In this document: piece after piece, positions 17,301 to 25,364 of the stretch
Position numbering within the stretch: the first letter of the stretch is position 1
Layout of the letters: every line of letters starts with the position of its first letter
Source: an uncultured Flavobacteriales bacterium
Lineage (GTDB): Bacteria > Bacteroidota > Bacteroidia > CAIKAF01
DNA length: 64,000 bases
Direction of reading: 5' to 3'
Assembly: GCA_903825395.1 (NCBI GenBank)
Contig: CAIKAF010000015.1
Coordinates: 1 to 64,000, forward strand
Translations under genes and position numbers: made by a program
Notes under the pieces: generated by a model
Databases searched by the model: none
What the model saw: only the letters and a program-made list of their open reading frames with translations
What the model was told of the DNA's origin: nothing

Positions 17301-17438
17301 GCGGTAGGGATTGAACCGGGTAGAACGCAAAGGGGGCGGCGGTTGCTGGCGCGCGGCGAGGAGGCGACCTTGGGAGCCACCACAGCCCGCTGACAGCCCG
17401 CCGGCCACTGCGGACTACCGGTGAAAGCCCGCAACCGC
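17301..17438 (-). repeat. Structured dispersed repeat, copy 2 (138 nt)
   Basis: Closing stem GCGGT/ACCGC (17301-17305 with 17434-17438). The inner stem around 17340-17356 pairs with about 17395-17412 using Watson-Crick and G-T pairs. The conserved blocks AGGGATTGAACCGGGT, GCGAGGAGGCGACC, GGAGCCACC and CTACCGGTGAAAGCCCGC are all present. It ends 23 bases before the stop codon of the lamin-tail gene to its right. Confidence 0.85.
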
Positions 17439-17460
17439 CCTAAAAAACCTTAAAATAAAC

Positions 17461-20400
17461 TTAGAATCCTGCGGCCACCGAACAGGCTTTTTTGAGCCGC
17501 TCCTGACGGCCTTCCGGATGAAACAAATCGAAGACCACCACGTAAATGCCTGTACGCGCCTTGCTTCCATCCTCCGCCAAACCATCCCAAATAAAGCTGC
17601 CCTGCTTGGCTAAATACGTGTATGGCAATAGGTTACGTATGGTGCGACCAGCAACATCATAAATGCTGATGCTGCCCATATAGCCTTCTTTATCCAGGGT
17701 GTAGCTGATGCCCATTTGATCGTCAAATCCATCGTTGTTCGGCGAGAAAATGTCGGGATTTAAACTGAATTCCGAAACCGAGCTGCCGAATTCTCCAAAT
17801 TGAGAATTCCGGTACCCCGGAGTAGCATAGCCTACGGTTTGCGCTGCCGAGGTCCAATTCATGGGATTTTGTGTAGTTAAGGCCGGAGAAATACGCTCCA
17901 TGCTTACCCCTTTAAAATCTTTGAGCAAACTAAAATGATATTCCTCTTCATTGTAAGCCAACACATCCAGCAGCTGCAAGGAAATGTTGGATATGGCCAC
18001 TACCCCATCGCTGTTGTTGTAACTGGCCAAAGAGGCCATTTTCCAAAAGGCTCTAAGATCCGGGCAAGTGTACTGGGCCTGAATGAGTTCAGGCTTCGTG
18101 CTAAGCACCAAGTATTCGCCGGGGAACAGGGTTAAGGGAAAGGAATGTATGATTTTGGGCGAGCTGGGTGTGTTCAACAGGGTATCGGCAGAGCCCAGAA
18201 ATAGGCTGGATAAATCCACCGGAGCAGTGCCATTGTGGTAGATTTCTACAAAATCAACCCCCGAATCTTTGGGATTGCACAACACCTCATTGATAAGCAA
18301 CCAAGCTGAATCTGGACTTTGGCCTTGGGCCAGGCGAACGGAATCCAGCAGCATGGCATTCCCAGCGCAGTCTTCCAATCCACTGGCTTTCAGCCAAATG
18401 ATTTCATTGGGCAAAGGACCATCGGCCATTACCAGCCGAACGGTGCTTAAATCTAACCCTTCAAATTGCGCCTCCAATGGGAAACCGGGTGTGCCCGGCA
18501 GGCTAAATTGAAGCAAATCTACCGAGTTCGGGTGCAGCGGTTCTGAGAAATAAATGCGTGCTGTATCGCCTTGGGTACCTGAACGCAAAATAAAAGGAAT
18601 GCTGGCATCGGGGTTCGAGCCGGCCACCGAGTTGGGTTCACCGGGCGTACCTCCGCGTAAATCAACACTGCTTGTCCAATTGCTGGCGCCGGCACAGGGA
18701 TTGTTCGGGTCGCGCAGTTCCAGCGACCAGCCGCCGTTATCGGACTTTACGCTGTTTCCATACCATGCATCTGAATAGCTTACCGTATGAATCAGCCTTC
18801 CGCTGGGATCGTGAAGGCTTAGGGTTGTTCCGCTGTTGGTGAGGCTCATGCTGCCAGCCGCGTACACCGGAACGGAAGTGTAGTACCCGGCATTGGATTC
18901 CCGGATCACCAATCCATATCCATTGGCCGGCAATGCAGGTCCTGAAAGGGTATAACTGCTGTTGCCTACCTTCAACACCCAGCCCTCCATGGGTACAGAA
19001 AAGGAATTCATATTCCGCAGTTCAATGTACTCTGTGGGCGGCAATTGAACCGGCTCGATTTCCTTAGCCATGATTTCATGAATCAAAATTTCAAAAGGAG
19101 CCGGCGTGTAATTGACCACCTCAACCGAATCGGGAATGGCCAAGGCATTTCCTGCACAATCGGTCAAACCCGAAACGGCTCTAAGCCAAAGGGATTGATT
19201 GGAAGGCAGAGCGGCAGCAAACACCAAGCGCAGCTGACTGGGCGCAATTTGTACCGAACTGCTGGGTATTCCTATTCCTCCAGACAATTGAAAATCGCTG
19301 GGCTGCACCGTTGATGCATCCATGTTTTTGCTGAACGTCAACAGCACCTGAGTAGGTGTTTCAACCACAGCTTGCTGCATTTTAAAGGGCGATACAAGCG
19401 ACTGATAAACGCTGTTTCGACTGCCGGGTGTGCCACCAATTTGAGCCATCGAAGCCCTCCAATTGGGCGCATCGGCACAAAACTCATTCGGATTTTTGCG
19501 TTCAATGGAATAGCCCCCATCGTCTTTGGCGGGGTCGTTGTAATACCCCAAGGTATAGGTCAGCCGATCTATCAACACTCCATTGGAATCCTTTAATTCA
19601 AGGGTTGCTCCGCTGTTGGTCAAGGCCGTCCAGGACGAAGGAAAAAACAGGGGAGTGCCTGATGGGAAAAGACCTTGGGCGGCAGGATCGGCAATCACCA
19701 GAAAGGAATCGGGCATAATGACAGCTCCGGACAAGGAGCGGCTGCTGCTGCCTACCGTAAGGGTAAAGCCTTGCAACGAAAGGGGCAAAGCTGTTCTGTT
19801 GAACAATTCGATGTACTCAAATTCAGGAAGACCAAAGGTGGGGCTGGGATCGGGAAAGACCTCGTTAAACACCACATCATAGGCCGACACCTGTACCCAG
19901 GCAAAGGGAAGCGAAGTGGCCGCCATGGCATTTCCTGAGGCGTCCGCCACTCCGTTAACTGAAACCTGATAGGCTTGATTGGCCTGCAGCGCGCTTCCTA
20001 AGGTCAAATCAATGCTTTGAGAACCGAACAATACCGCCGAAACCGGATTACCTATGCCGTTGTTGACGCTGTATTGGGTCAAAACCCCCACCGAAGCCGG
20101 CTGAAGAGATTCATTGAAGGTCAGGCGTACGCTGCTTGGCGATAGGGCCTGAGCAGAAAGCAATACAGGAGGTGTAACATCGGCAGGGCCGGTACCGGTC
20201 ACCACCACATCATCCAGCAAAAACTTATCGGCACGGGTAGAGGTGTACTTGCACAGCCAACCGCTGAAAATAGAGCTGTTAAATTGAGCGTCGGTGGCCG
20301 TGCCAATGACCTGAAATGCCGTGCCCCCGGTGGGATCGGCCTTCAAGGTCCAAAAACCAACATTGTCTCGCTCAACCCGAACGCGCAAGCGAACGGTATC

Positions 20401-20835
20401 CACATTTAAATACGATACAGGAGATGAAATCAATGCAGTAGAAGTACCGGCCGAGCTTCTTCCCAAGCGCAGCTGGTCGGTCCCTGCTCCCACTTCCACA
20501 TAATAGCCGTTTACGGGTCCCGACAAATCCGCTCCGTTGGAAGTTAAAAAGAAGCGGCAAAAATTACTGGTAGAGGGGTTAAAATTCATTTGCACATAAA
20601 ATTCCCAAGAGGCATTATTGATGGCAAGCGAGGTAGTAGATAGGTATGAGGTATTGGCAGAGGCCGGAGCTGAGTTCAGCAATTGAAGTTGCTTCGATGC
20701 ATTGACCGTAAACACACTTGCATTCCCGTTCCAACTGGGATTTTGACTAAAATCTCCATCGGTAAAATCATCCGCAAATTGAGCGTTCAAGTGAGCTGCG
20801 CAGGCCATTAGACAGGCCAAAAAAATCCTTTTCAT
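17461..20835 (-). CDS. Large secreted protein with Ig-like and lamin-tail domains, gliding/T9SS-type C-terminus
   Basis: About 1124 residues. After a signal peptide (MKRIFLACLMACAAHLNAQ) there is a lectin-like beta-sandwich to about 215, then SbsA-type Ig-like segments (for example PPVLLSAQALSPSSVRLTFN). These alternate with at least three lamin-tail-like domains with the pattern hNEVhxxP...EYIELFN (VFNEVFPDPSP, IHEIMAKEIEP, LINEVLCNPKD). The C-terminus has FSPNNDGFDDQMGI and a FlgD-like Ig segment, typical of the CHU-type gliding-motility C-terminal domain exported by T9SS. Likely cell-surface; role unknown. ATG 20835 is chosen because the signal peptide begins there; an upstream in-frame extension crosses a promoter element. 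Confidence 0.87.
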   Translation of the reverse strand: MKRIFLACLMACAAHLNAQFADDFTDGDFSQNPSWNGNASVFTVNASKQLQLLNSAPASANTSYLSTTSLAINNASWEFYVQMNFNPSTSNFCRFFLTSNGADLSGPVNGYYVEVGAGTDQLRLGRSSAGTSTALISSPVSYLNVDTVRLRVRVERDNVGFWTLKADPTGGTAFQVIGTATDAQFNSSIFSGWLCKYTSTRADKFLLDDVVVTGTGPADVTPPVLLSAQALSPSSVRLTFNESLQPASVGVLTQYSVNNGIGNPVSAVLFGSQSIDLTLGSALQANQAYQVSVNGVADASGNAMAATSLPFAWVQVSAYDVVFNEVFPDPSPTFGLPEFEYIELFNRTALPLSLQGFTLTVGSSSRSLSGAVIMPDSFLVIADPAAQGLFPSGTPLFFPSSWTALTNSGATLELKDSNGVLIDRLTYTLGYYNDPAKDDGGYSIERKNPNEFCADAPNWRASMAQIGGTPGSRNSVYQSLVSPFKMQQAVVETPTQVLLTFSKNMDASTVQPSDFQLSGGIGIPSSSVQIAPSQLRLVFAAALPSNQSLWLRAVSGLTDCAGNALAIPDSVEVVNYTPAPFEILIHEIMAKEIEPVQLPPTEYIELRNMNSFSVPMEGWVLKVGNSSYTLSGPALPANGYGLVIRESNAGYYTSVPVYAAGSMSLTNSGTTLSLHDPSGRLIHTVSYSDAWYGNSVKSDNGGWSLELRDPNNPCAGASNWTSSVDLRGGTPGEPNSVAGSNPDASIPFILRSGTQGDTARIYFSEPLHPNSVDLLQFSLPGTPGFPLEAQFEGLDLSTVRLVMADGPLPNEIIWLKASGLEDCAGNAMLLDSVRLAQGQSPDSAWLLINEVLCNPKDSGVDFVEIYHNGTAPVDLSSLFLGSADTLLNTPSSPKIIHSFPLTLFPGEYLVLSTKPELIQAQYTCPDLRAFWKMASLASYNNSDGVVAISNISLQLLDVLAYNEEEYHFSLLKDFKGVSMERISPALTTQNPMNWTSAAQTVGYATPGYRNSQFGEFGSSVSEFSLNPDIFSPNNDGFDDQMGISYTLDKEGYMGSISIYDVAGRTIRNLLPYTYLAKQGSFIWDGLAEDGSKARTGIYVVVFDLFHPEGRQERLKKACSVAAGF

Positions 20836-20852
20836 AGCGTTGGGCTTCTTTG

Positions 20853-20860
20853 CAAATGTA
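20853..20860 (-). promoter_or_regulatory. Putative -7 element TACATTTG for the lamin-tail gene
   Basis: Exact TAnnTTTG match on the minus strand, 17 bases upstream of the ATG at 20835. Confidence 0.5.
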
Positions 20861-20931
20861 CACAATGAGCATCAGTTCTGCTTAATAAATCCGGTGGAGT
20901 AAGAAATGTGGGCAGGATGGGAGGGATTTGG

Positions 20932-21071
20932 GGCGCATTTCCGGCTTTCCGCTGTAGCTTGTTTGGCTTGGGCTTTTTGGTGTTGGCAGCAGCGTGGCTC
21001 CCAAGGTCGCCCGCCCCTGCCGCACCAAAATAGCCCAAGCCTGCACTCGCTGCCGCTGCAATCCGGGCGCC
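20932..21071 (+). repeat. Structured dispersed repeat, copy 3 (140 nt)
   Basis: Diverged member. Closing stem GGCGC/GCGCC. The inner stem pairs 20966-20989 with 21017-21040 over about 20 of 24 positions (GCTTGGGCT with AGCCCAAGC at its base). The apical loop keeps GTGGCTCCCAAGGTCGCC. The 5' block reads GGCTTTCCGCTGTAG in place of GGCTTTCACCGGTAG. Confidence 0.75.
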
Positions 21072-21130
21072 GGGCGCCTCAAATTTTAAGCCGGAAGGTA
21101 GGGATGTATTTCCCATGTTAATGAAATACG

Positions 21131-21138
21131 TATTTTTG
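21131..21138 (+). promoter_or_regulatory. Putative -7 element TATTTTTG for asd
   Basis: TAnnTTTG match 33 bases upstream of the asd ATG; no clear -33 element. Confidence 0.45.
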
Positions 21139-21171
21139 ATTCGTTTAAAGCAATAATAACCAAAGGTTAAC

Positions 21172-22161
21172 ATGAAAATAGCCGTTGTAGGGGCCACCGG
21201 GCTGGTGGGTAGGCAAATGATTTCAGTGTTGGAAGAGCGTTCTGTGCCCTGCAGTGAATTGATACCCGTTGCTTCTGAACGCTCCCTTGGTAAAACCATT
21301 TCCTTCAAAGGCAATCCTGTTCCTATCGTTTCGTTGGAACAGGCCTTGTTGATGTCCCCCGACTACGCGTTGTTCTCGGCCGGAAGTGCGTTGTCATTGG
21401 AGTATGCCGAACGTTTTGCCAAACAAGGCTGTTGTGTCATTGACAACAGTTCAGCCTGGCGTATGGATCAAAATGTCCCCTTGGTCATTCCCGAAGTGAA
21501 TGGCTATGTTTTAAATGGACATGAACGCATCATTGCCAATCCCAATTGTTCGACAATTCAGTTGCTGGTGGCCCTTGCGCCCATACACCGCAGTTTCGGA
21601 ATTCGTAGAATGGTGGTGGTTACCTTCCAATCCGTTTCAGGAGCCGGAAAAAAGGGCTACGACCAGTGGATGGGCGAATTAAAAGGAAATGAACAACGGC
21701 CTCAAGCCTTCCCCCACCCCATTCATGGAAATGTAATCCCCCAGTGCGACAGCTTTGAAAGCGACGACTTCACGAAAGAGGAACATAAATTGATTCGGGA
21801 ATCAAAGAAAATCTTAAACGATTATTCTATTCTTATTGCTCCCACTTGCACTCGAGTCCCCGTGGCTGTGGGGCACAGTGAATCGGTTACCTGCGAATTG
21901 TTCCGGCCCTTTGAAATTCCACAATTGCTAGAAACCTTTCAAAAGGCCCCGGGCATAACCGTTTTTGATAACCCGGAACAAAATGCATATCCCATGCCCT
22001 TAGACGTGGCCGGAAACGATGAAGTGTTTGTGGGTAGAATTCGCCGCGACACAACACAAACCCATGGATTCCATTGTTGGATTGTAGGCGACAACTTACG
22101 AAAGGGTGCGGCAACCAATGCCGTTCAAATCCTTGAACTGATGATTAAAAAAGAGTCGTAG
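21172..22161 (+). CDS. asd: Aspartate-semialdehyde dehydrogenase
   Basis: NADP-dependent reduction of aspartyl phosphate in the lysine/threonine/methionine pathway. N-terminal Rossmann motif GATGLVGRQM, catalytic Cys126 in NPNCSTIQL, and the active-site histidine region RVPVAVGHSESV near 223-234. It has 329 residues, as expected. Single gene with its own promoter, preceded by a structured repeat and followed by a convergent lipoprotein gene two bases away. Confidence 0.96.
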   Translation: MKIAVVGATGLVGRQMISVLEERSVPCSELIPVASERSLGKTISFKGNPVPIVSLEQALLMSPDYALFSAGSALSLEYAERFAKQGCCVIDNSSAWRMDQNVPLVIPEVNGYVLNGHERIIANPNCSTIQLLVALAPIHRSFGIRRMVVVTFQSVSGAGKKGYDQWMGELKGNEQRPQAFPHPIHGNVIPQCDSFESDDFTKEEHKLIRESKKILNDYSILIAPTCTRVPVAVGHSESVTCELFRPFEIPQLLETFQKAPGITVFDNPEQNAYPMPLDVAGNDEVFVGRIRRDTTQTHGFHCWIVGDNLRKGAATNAVQILELMIKKES

Positions 22162-22163
22162 GT

Positions 22164-22640
22164 TTATTCCTGCAGCGGGGCGATGCTTAGATCAAACCGA
22201 CCTTCCGAAATGCTAATGGAGTCACCTGACATATTAAAGGCCCTAAGCTGGAATTCTCCAGCAATGTGGCCTTGGTCGTCTGTGGTGGGCGCAAGGTAAT
22301 GCGAAACAATCCAGCGGCCAGCCCGTCCGGGAACGGCTCGGTAACCCGTTGCTAAATCGTTGCCCAATAAAAAGGCATTGTTGGTGGAATCTAAGGCAAA
22401 TGTATCGGCCGATTCAAATTGAGTTAACCGAAACGAAAGGGGCAAGAAATCTCGACTTTGGGCGGTGATGTACAAGGCTGAATCGGCACCAATTGCGGCT
22501 ACGGCACCGGCATCGCTGCGCCAAAATTGTCCATCTACCACAGCTGTAATTCCACTAAAATTGTCATCGCAGGAAGCAAAAGACAACAGGAGGGTTGCCG
22601 ACAGCAAGAAAGAAGCCCAATTTTGTTTTAGTCGCATCAT
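22164..22640 (-). CDS. Hypothetical lipoprotein
   Basis: A 158-residue protein with a signal peptide and lipobox SFASC (Cys at about 24), followed by CDDN. The mature part is predicted all-beta, beginning VDGQFWRSDAGAVAAI; this pattern of a small beta protein is common among Bacteroidota lipoproteins (DUF6252-like), but I cannot assign a family firmly. Its ATG overlaps the TGA of the acyl-CoA dehydrogenase gene by four bases, so it is probably co-translated as the last gene of the queA operon. Function unknown. Confidence 0.75.
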   Translation of the reverse strand: MMRLKQNWASFLLSATLLLSFASCDDNFSGITAVVDGQFWRSDAGAVAAIGADSALYITAQSRDFLPLSFRLTQFESADTFALDSTNNAFLLGNDLATGYRAVPGRAGRWIVSHYLAPTTDDQGHIAGEFQLRAFNMSGDSISISEGRFDLSIAPLQE

Positions 22641-23815
22641 ACAAAAGCGTTAATTCCGGTAATATCTAGACCTGTAATCAACAAATGAATGTCGTGGGTA
22701 CCTTCATAGGTGACTACCGATTCCAGATTCATCATGTGACGCATAATGGGATATTCCCCGGTAATTCCCATTCCACCTAAAATTTGGCGAGAATCGCGGG
22801 CAACCTCTAGAGCCAAAGCCACGTTGTTGCGTTTGGCCATGGAAATTTGGGCCGGTGTGGCTCTATTTTCATTTTTCAGGACACCCAACCTCCAAACCAG
22901 CAATTGGGCTTTGGTGATTTCGGTAATCATTTCGGCCAATTTCTTTTGCTGAAGCTGGAAGGATGCTATCGGCTTTCCGAATTGAATGCGTTCTCCGGCA
23001 TATCGAAGTGCGGTATCGTAGCAGTCTAACGCCGCTCCAAGTGCTCCCCAAGCAATTCCATACCGAGCGCTGTTTAAGCAACTTAATGGTCCTTTCAACC
23101 CTTTCACATTGGGCAGCAAATTTTCTTTGGGCACTTTAACATTATCAAAAACAAGCTCTCCGGTGGCCGAAGCGCGTAAAGACCATTTGCCATGGGTTTC
23201 GGGGGTGCTAAATCCCGCCATTCCACGTTCTACAATCAAGCCACGTACAGTCCCCGTTTCATCTTTTGCCCAAACAACGGCCACATCGCAAAAAGGAGCA
23301 TTGGAAATCCACATTTTCGAACCATTCAACAGGTAATGGTCGCCCATATCTTTAAAATGGGTTACCATGCTGCCCGGGTCAGAACCATGATTGGGTTCAG
23401 TCAAACCAAAGGCTCCCATCCAATCGCCTGTAGCCAGTTTAGGCAAGTACTTAAGGCGTTGCTCTTCGCTGCCGAAGGTGTAAATGGGATACATCACCAA
23501 AGAAGATTGCACAGAAGCGGTAGAACGAATTCCTGAATCACCGCGCTCCAGCTCCTGCATGATTATCCCATAGGAAATCTGGTCTAGGCCTTGCCCTCCG
23601 TATTCTACAGGAATGTAGGGTCCAAAAGAACCGACCTCAGCCAACCCTTTAATCAGCTGCCTTGGGAATTCTGCCCGCTGGGCATAATCCTCAATAATTG
23701 GAGTCACCTCTTTTTTTACAAAGGCTCGAACCGTTTCCCGAATCAAGCGATGCTCATCGGTTAGCAGTTCTTCTACCAAATAATAGTCGTGATACTGAAA
23801 ACGGTCTTGGTACAT
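22637..23815 (-). CDS. Acyl-CoA dehydrogenase, glutaryl-CoA dehydrogenase-like
   Basis: FAD enzyme of 392 residues. Substrate and flavin motifs are FGLTEPNHGSDPGSM and KMWISNAP. The catalytic base is Glu371 in TYEGTHDIH. The N-terminal RSTASVQSSLVMYPI and the extended active-site pattern are as in glutaryl-CoA dehydrogenases, which oxidise and decarboxylate glutaryl-CoA to crotonyl-CoA, but other substrates in the group are possible. It follows queA by 13 bases and overlaps a lipoprotein gene. No electron-transfer partner gene is nearby. Confidence 0.9.
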   Translation of the reverse strand: MYQDRFQYHDYYLVEELLTDEHRLIRETVRAFVKKEVTPIIEDYAQRAEFPRQLIKGLAEVGSFGPYIPVEYGGQGLDQISYGIIMQELERGDSGIRSTASVQSSLVMYPIYTFGSEEQRLKYLPKLATGDWMGAFGLTEPNHGSDPGSMVTHFKDMGDHYLLNGSKMWISNAPFCDVAVVWAKDETGTVRGLIVERGMAGFSTPETHGKWSLRASATGELVFDNVKVPKENLLPNVKGLKGPLSCLNSARYGIAWGALGAALDCYDTALRYAGERIQFGKPIASFQLQQKKLAEMITEITKAQLLVWRLGVLKNENRATPAQISMAKRNNVALALEVARDSRQILGGMGITGEYPIMRHMMNLESVVTYEGTHDIHLLITGLDITGINAFV

Positions 23816-23828
23816 ACGGCTTCTAAGA

Positions 23829-24878
23829 TTAAAGAATTAGCATGGCATCGCCATAACTTAAGAATCGGTATTTTTCTTTAATGGCTTCTTTGTACGCTTC
23901 GTGCATTAAATCCAATCCGGTAAAGGCAGACACCATCATAAACAAAGTGGATTCCGAGCGGTGAAAGTTGGTTAGTAAGGAATTGGCAACACTAAAATCA
24001 TAAGGAGGAAAAATAAATTTATTGGTCCAGCCCTCATAGGTTTTCAGTAAGCCATCGGTCGAAACAGAGCTTTCAATGGCGCGCAACACGCTGGTATCTA
24101 CAGCGCATACCCGGCGCTTTGCCAGTCTTGATTCGTTCACCACATCTACCGCGCTTTGAGGTATGATGCACTCTTCAGAATCCATTTTGTGCTTGGTTAA
24201 ATCTTCCACCTCTACAGGTCGGAAGGCACCCAAGCCCAAATGCAGGGTGAGGTAAGCAAAATTGACTCCCCCAATTTCAAGGCGCTTCATCAACTGCTTT
24301 GACAAATGCAAACCTCCGGTGGGTGCGGCTACTGCCCCAACTTTAGATGCGTAAATGGTTTGATACCGTTCGCGGTCCTCTGGCTCAACCGGGCGATCTA
24401 TGTATTTGGGCAAGGGCGTTTCGCCCAAATCCAGCAACATATGTCTAAATTCTTCGGATGTGCCGTCAAACAAGAAGCGTAGTGTACGTCCTCTTGAGGT
24501 GGTGTTGTCAATCACTTCGGCCACTAGAGAATCGTCTTCTCCGAAATACAATTTATTGCCAATTCGGATTTTTCGCGCAGGATCCACCAATACATCCCAC
24601 AATTTGCTTTCAGGATCCAATTCCCTGAGCAAGAAAACTTCAATTTGAGCCCCTGTCTTTTCTTTATTGCCGTATAAACGGGAGGGAAAAACAGCGGTGT
24701 CGTTCAAAATCATGCAATCTCCCTCAGAAAAATACTCCACCAAATCGCGGACATATTTATGGTCGATGCTTCCTGTTTGTCGGTTTACCACCAACATGCG
24801 TGCGTCATCCCGATTGGGTGCAGGATATTGAGCAAAAAGTTCTTCGGGTTCTTTATAGCGGAACTGAGATAATTTCAT
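23829..24878 (-). CDS. queA: tRNA preQ1(34) S-adenosylmethionine ribosyltransferase-isomerase
   Basis: Makes epoxyqueuosine at position 34 of GUN tRNAs by transferring the ribosyl part of SAM. 349 residues. Conserved stretches are [15 protein letters not shown] near the N-terminus, APTGGLHLS in the middle, [13 protein letters not shown] and [17 protein letters not shown] near the C-terminus. First gene of an apparent three-gene minus operon, with a promoter element upstream. Confidence 0.97.
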   Translation of the reverse strand: MKLSQFRYKEPEELFAQYPAPNRDDARMLVVNRQTGSIDHKYVRDLVEYFSEGDCMILNDTAVFPSRLYGNKEKTGAQIEVFLLRELDPESKLWDVLVDPARKIRIGNKLYFGEDDSLVAEVIDNTTSRGRTLRFLFDGTSEEFRHMLLDLGETPLPKYIDRPVEPEDRERYQTIYASKVGAVAAPTGGLHLSKQLMKRLEIGGVNFAYLTLHLGLGAFRPVEVEDLTKHKMDSEECIIPQSAVDVVNESRLAKRRVCAVDTSVLRAIESSVSTDGLLKTYEGWTNKFIFPPYDFSVANSLLTNFHRSESTLFMMVSAFTGLDLMHEAYKEAIKEKYRFLSYGDAMLIL

Positions 24879-24913
24879 GTACCTTTCTTAAGCTGTTAAC
24901 ACATTAATGCCTG

Positions 24914-24942
24914 CAAAATTAGTAAAAGGAAGGCCAAACCAA
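24914..24942 (-). promoter_or_regulatory. Putative promoter TTG-N18-TAATTTTG for queA
   Basis: Minus strand, TTG at 24940-24942 and TAATTTTG at 24914-24921, 35 bases upstream of queA. Confidence 0.45.
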
Positions 24943-24951
24943 TGCCACATC

Positions 24952-24982
24952 TTGCGGAAATCTGCAAATCCCTGTATTTTTG
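24952..24982 (+). promoter_or_regulatory. Promoter TTG-N20-TATTTTTG for the Kunitz gene
   Basis: TTG at 24952-24954 and TATTTTTG at 24975-24982, upstream of ATG 25020. It is back to back with the queA promoter. Confidence 0.55.
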
Positions 24983-25019
24983 TGCTACTGCATACTTGTT
25001 AAACCCAAGATTAGTCCAA

Positions 25020-25298
25020 ATGGTTCAGCCTTCGTTAAATTTAATTTCTGTGGTAAAGGGGTTTGCTGTAGGATTTCTGTTTTTGGTTAATTCTTCCTGC
25101 TCGGACGATTGTTCCACCTTTCTACCGGAACCCACTTGCGCAGAAAAGGCCCCAACCGATGAACTGTGTCAGGCGTATTTTCAGCGTTGGTTTTTTGATG
25201 CCTCCAGCCAGCAATGCCAACAGATTGGATATAGCGGTTGTGGAGAATTTGGTTTTGCCACCCAAGCCGAATGTGAGGGGTGTAAGTGCAGTGAATAA
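25020..25298 (+). CDS. Lipoprotein with a Kunitz/BPTI-like domain
   Basis: A 92-residue protein. The hydrophobic signal segment ends VNSSC, a slightly atypical lipobox (Asn at -3), so it is probably an outer-membrane or surface lipoprotein. The mature part has the Kunitz spacing. From the second domain cysteine, 15 residues lead to the next Cys (QRWFFDASSQQC), then 7 to the next (QIGYSGC), then a loop to AEC and a final Cys. Compared with aprotinin, the loop before the penultimate Cys is about two residues shorter. The residue at the P1-equivalent position is Gln instead of Lys/Arg, so a trypsin-inhibiting role is not predicted. The start codon is chosen to follow the promoter at 24952. Confidence 0.75.
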   Translation: MVQPSLNLISVVKGFAVGFLFLVNSSCSDDCSTFLPEPTCAEKAPTDELCQAYFQRWFFDASSQQCQQIGYSGCGEFGFATQAECEGCKCSE

Positions 25299-25341
25299 GA
25301 ACATATACTGGTCTAAATTCTTCAGTTGAGGGGATTAATCC

Positions 25342-25349
25342 TACCTTTG
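25342..25349 (+). promoter_or_regulatory. Putative -7 element TACCTTTG for the rluB-like gene
   Basis: Exact TAnnTTTG match 16 bases upstream of ATG 25365. Confidence 0.45.
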
Positions 25350-25364
25350 CTGAAATATAGAACG

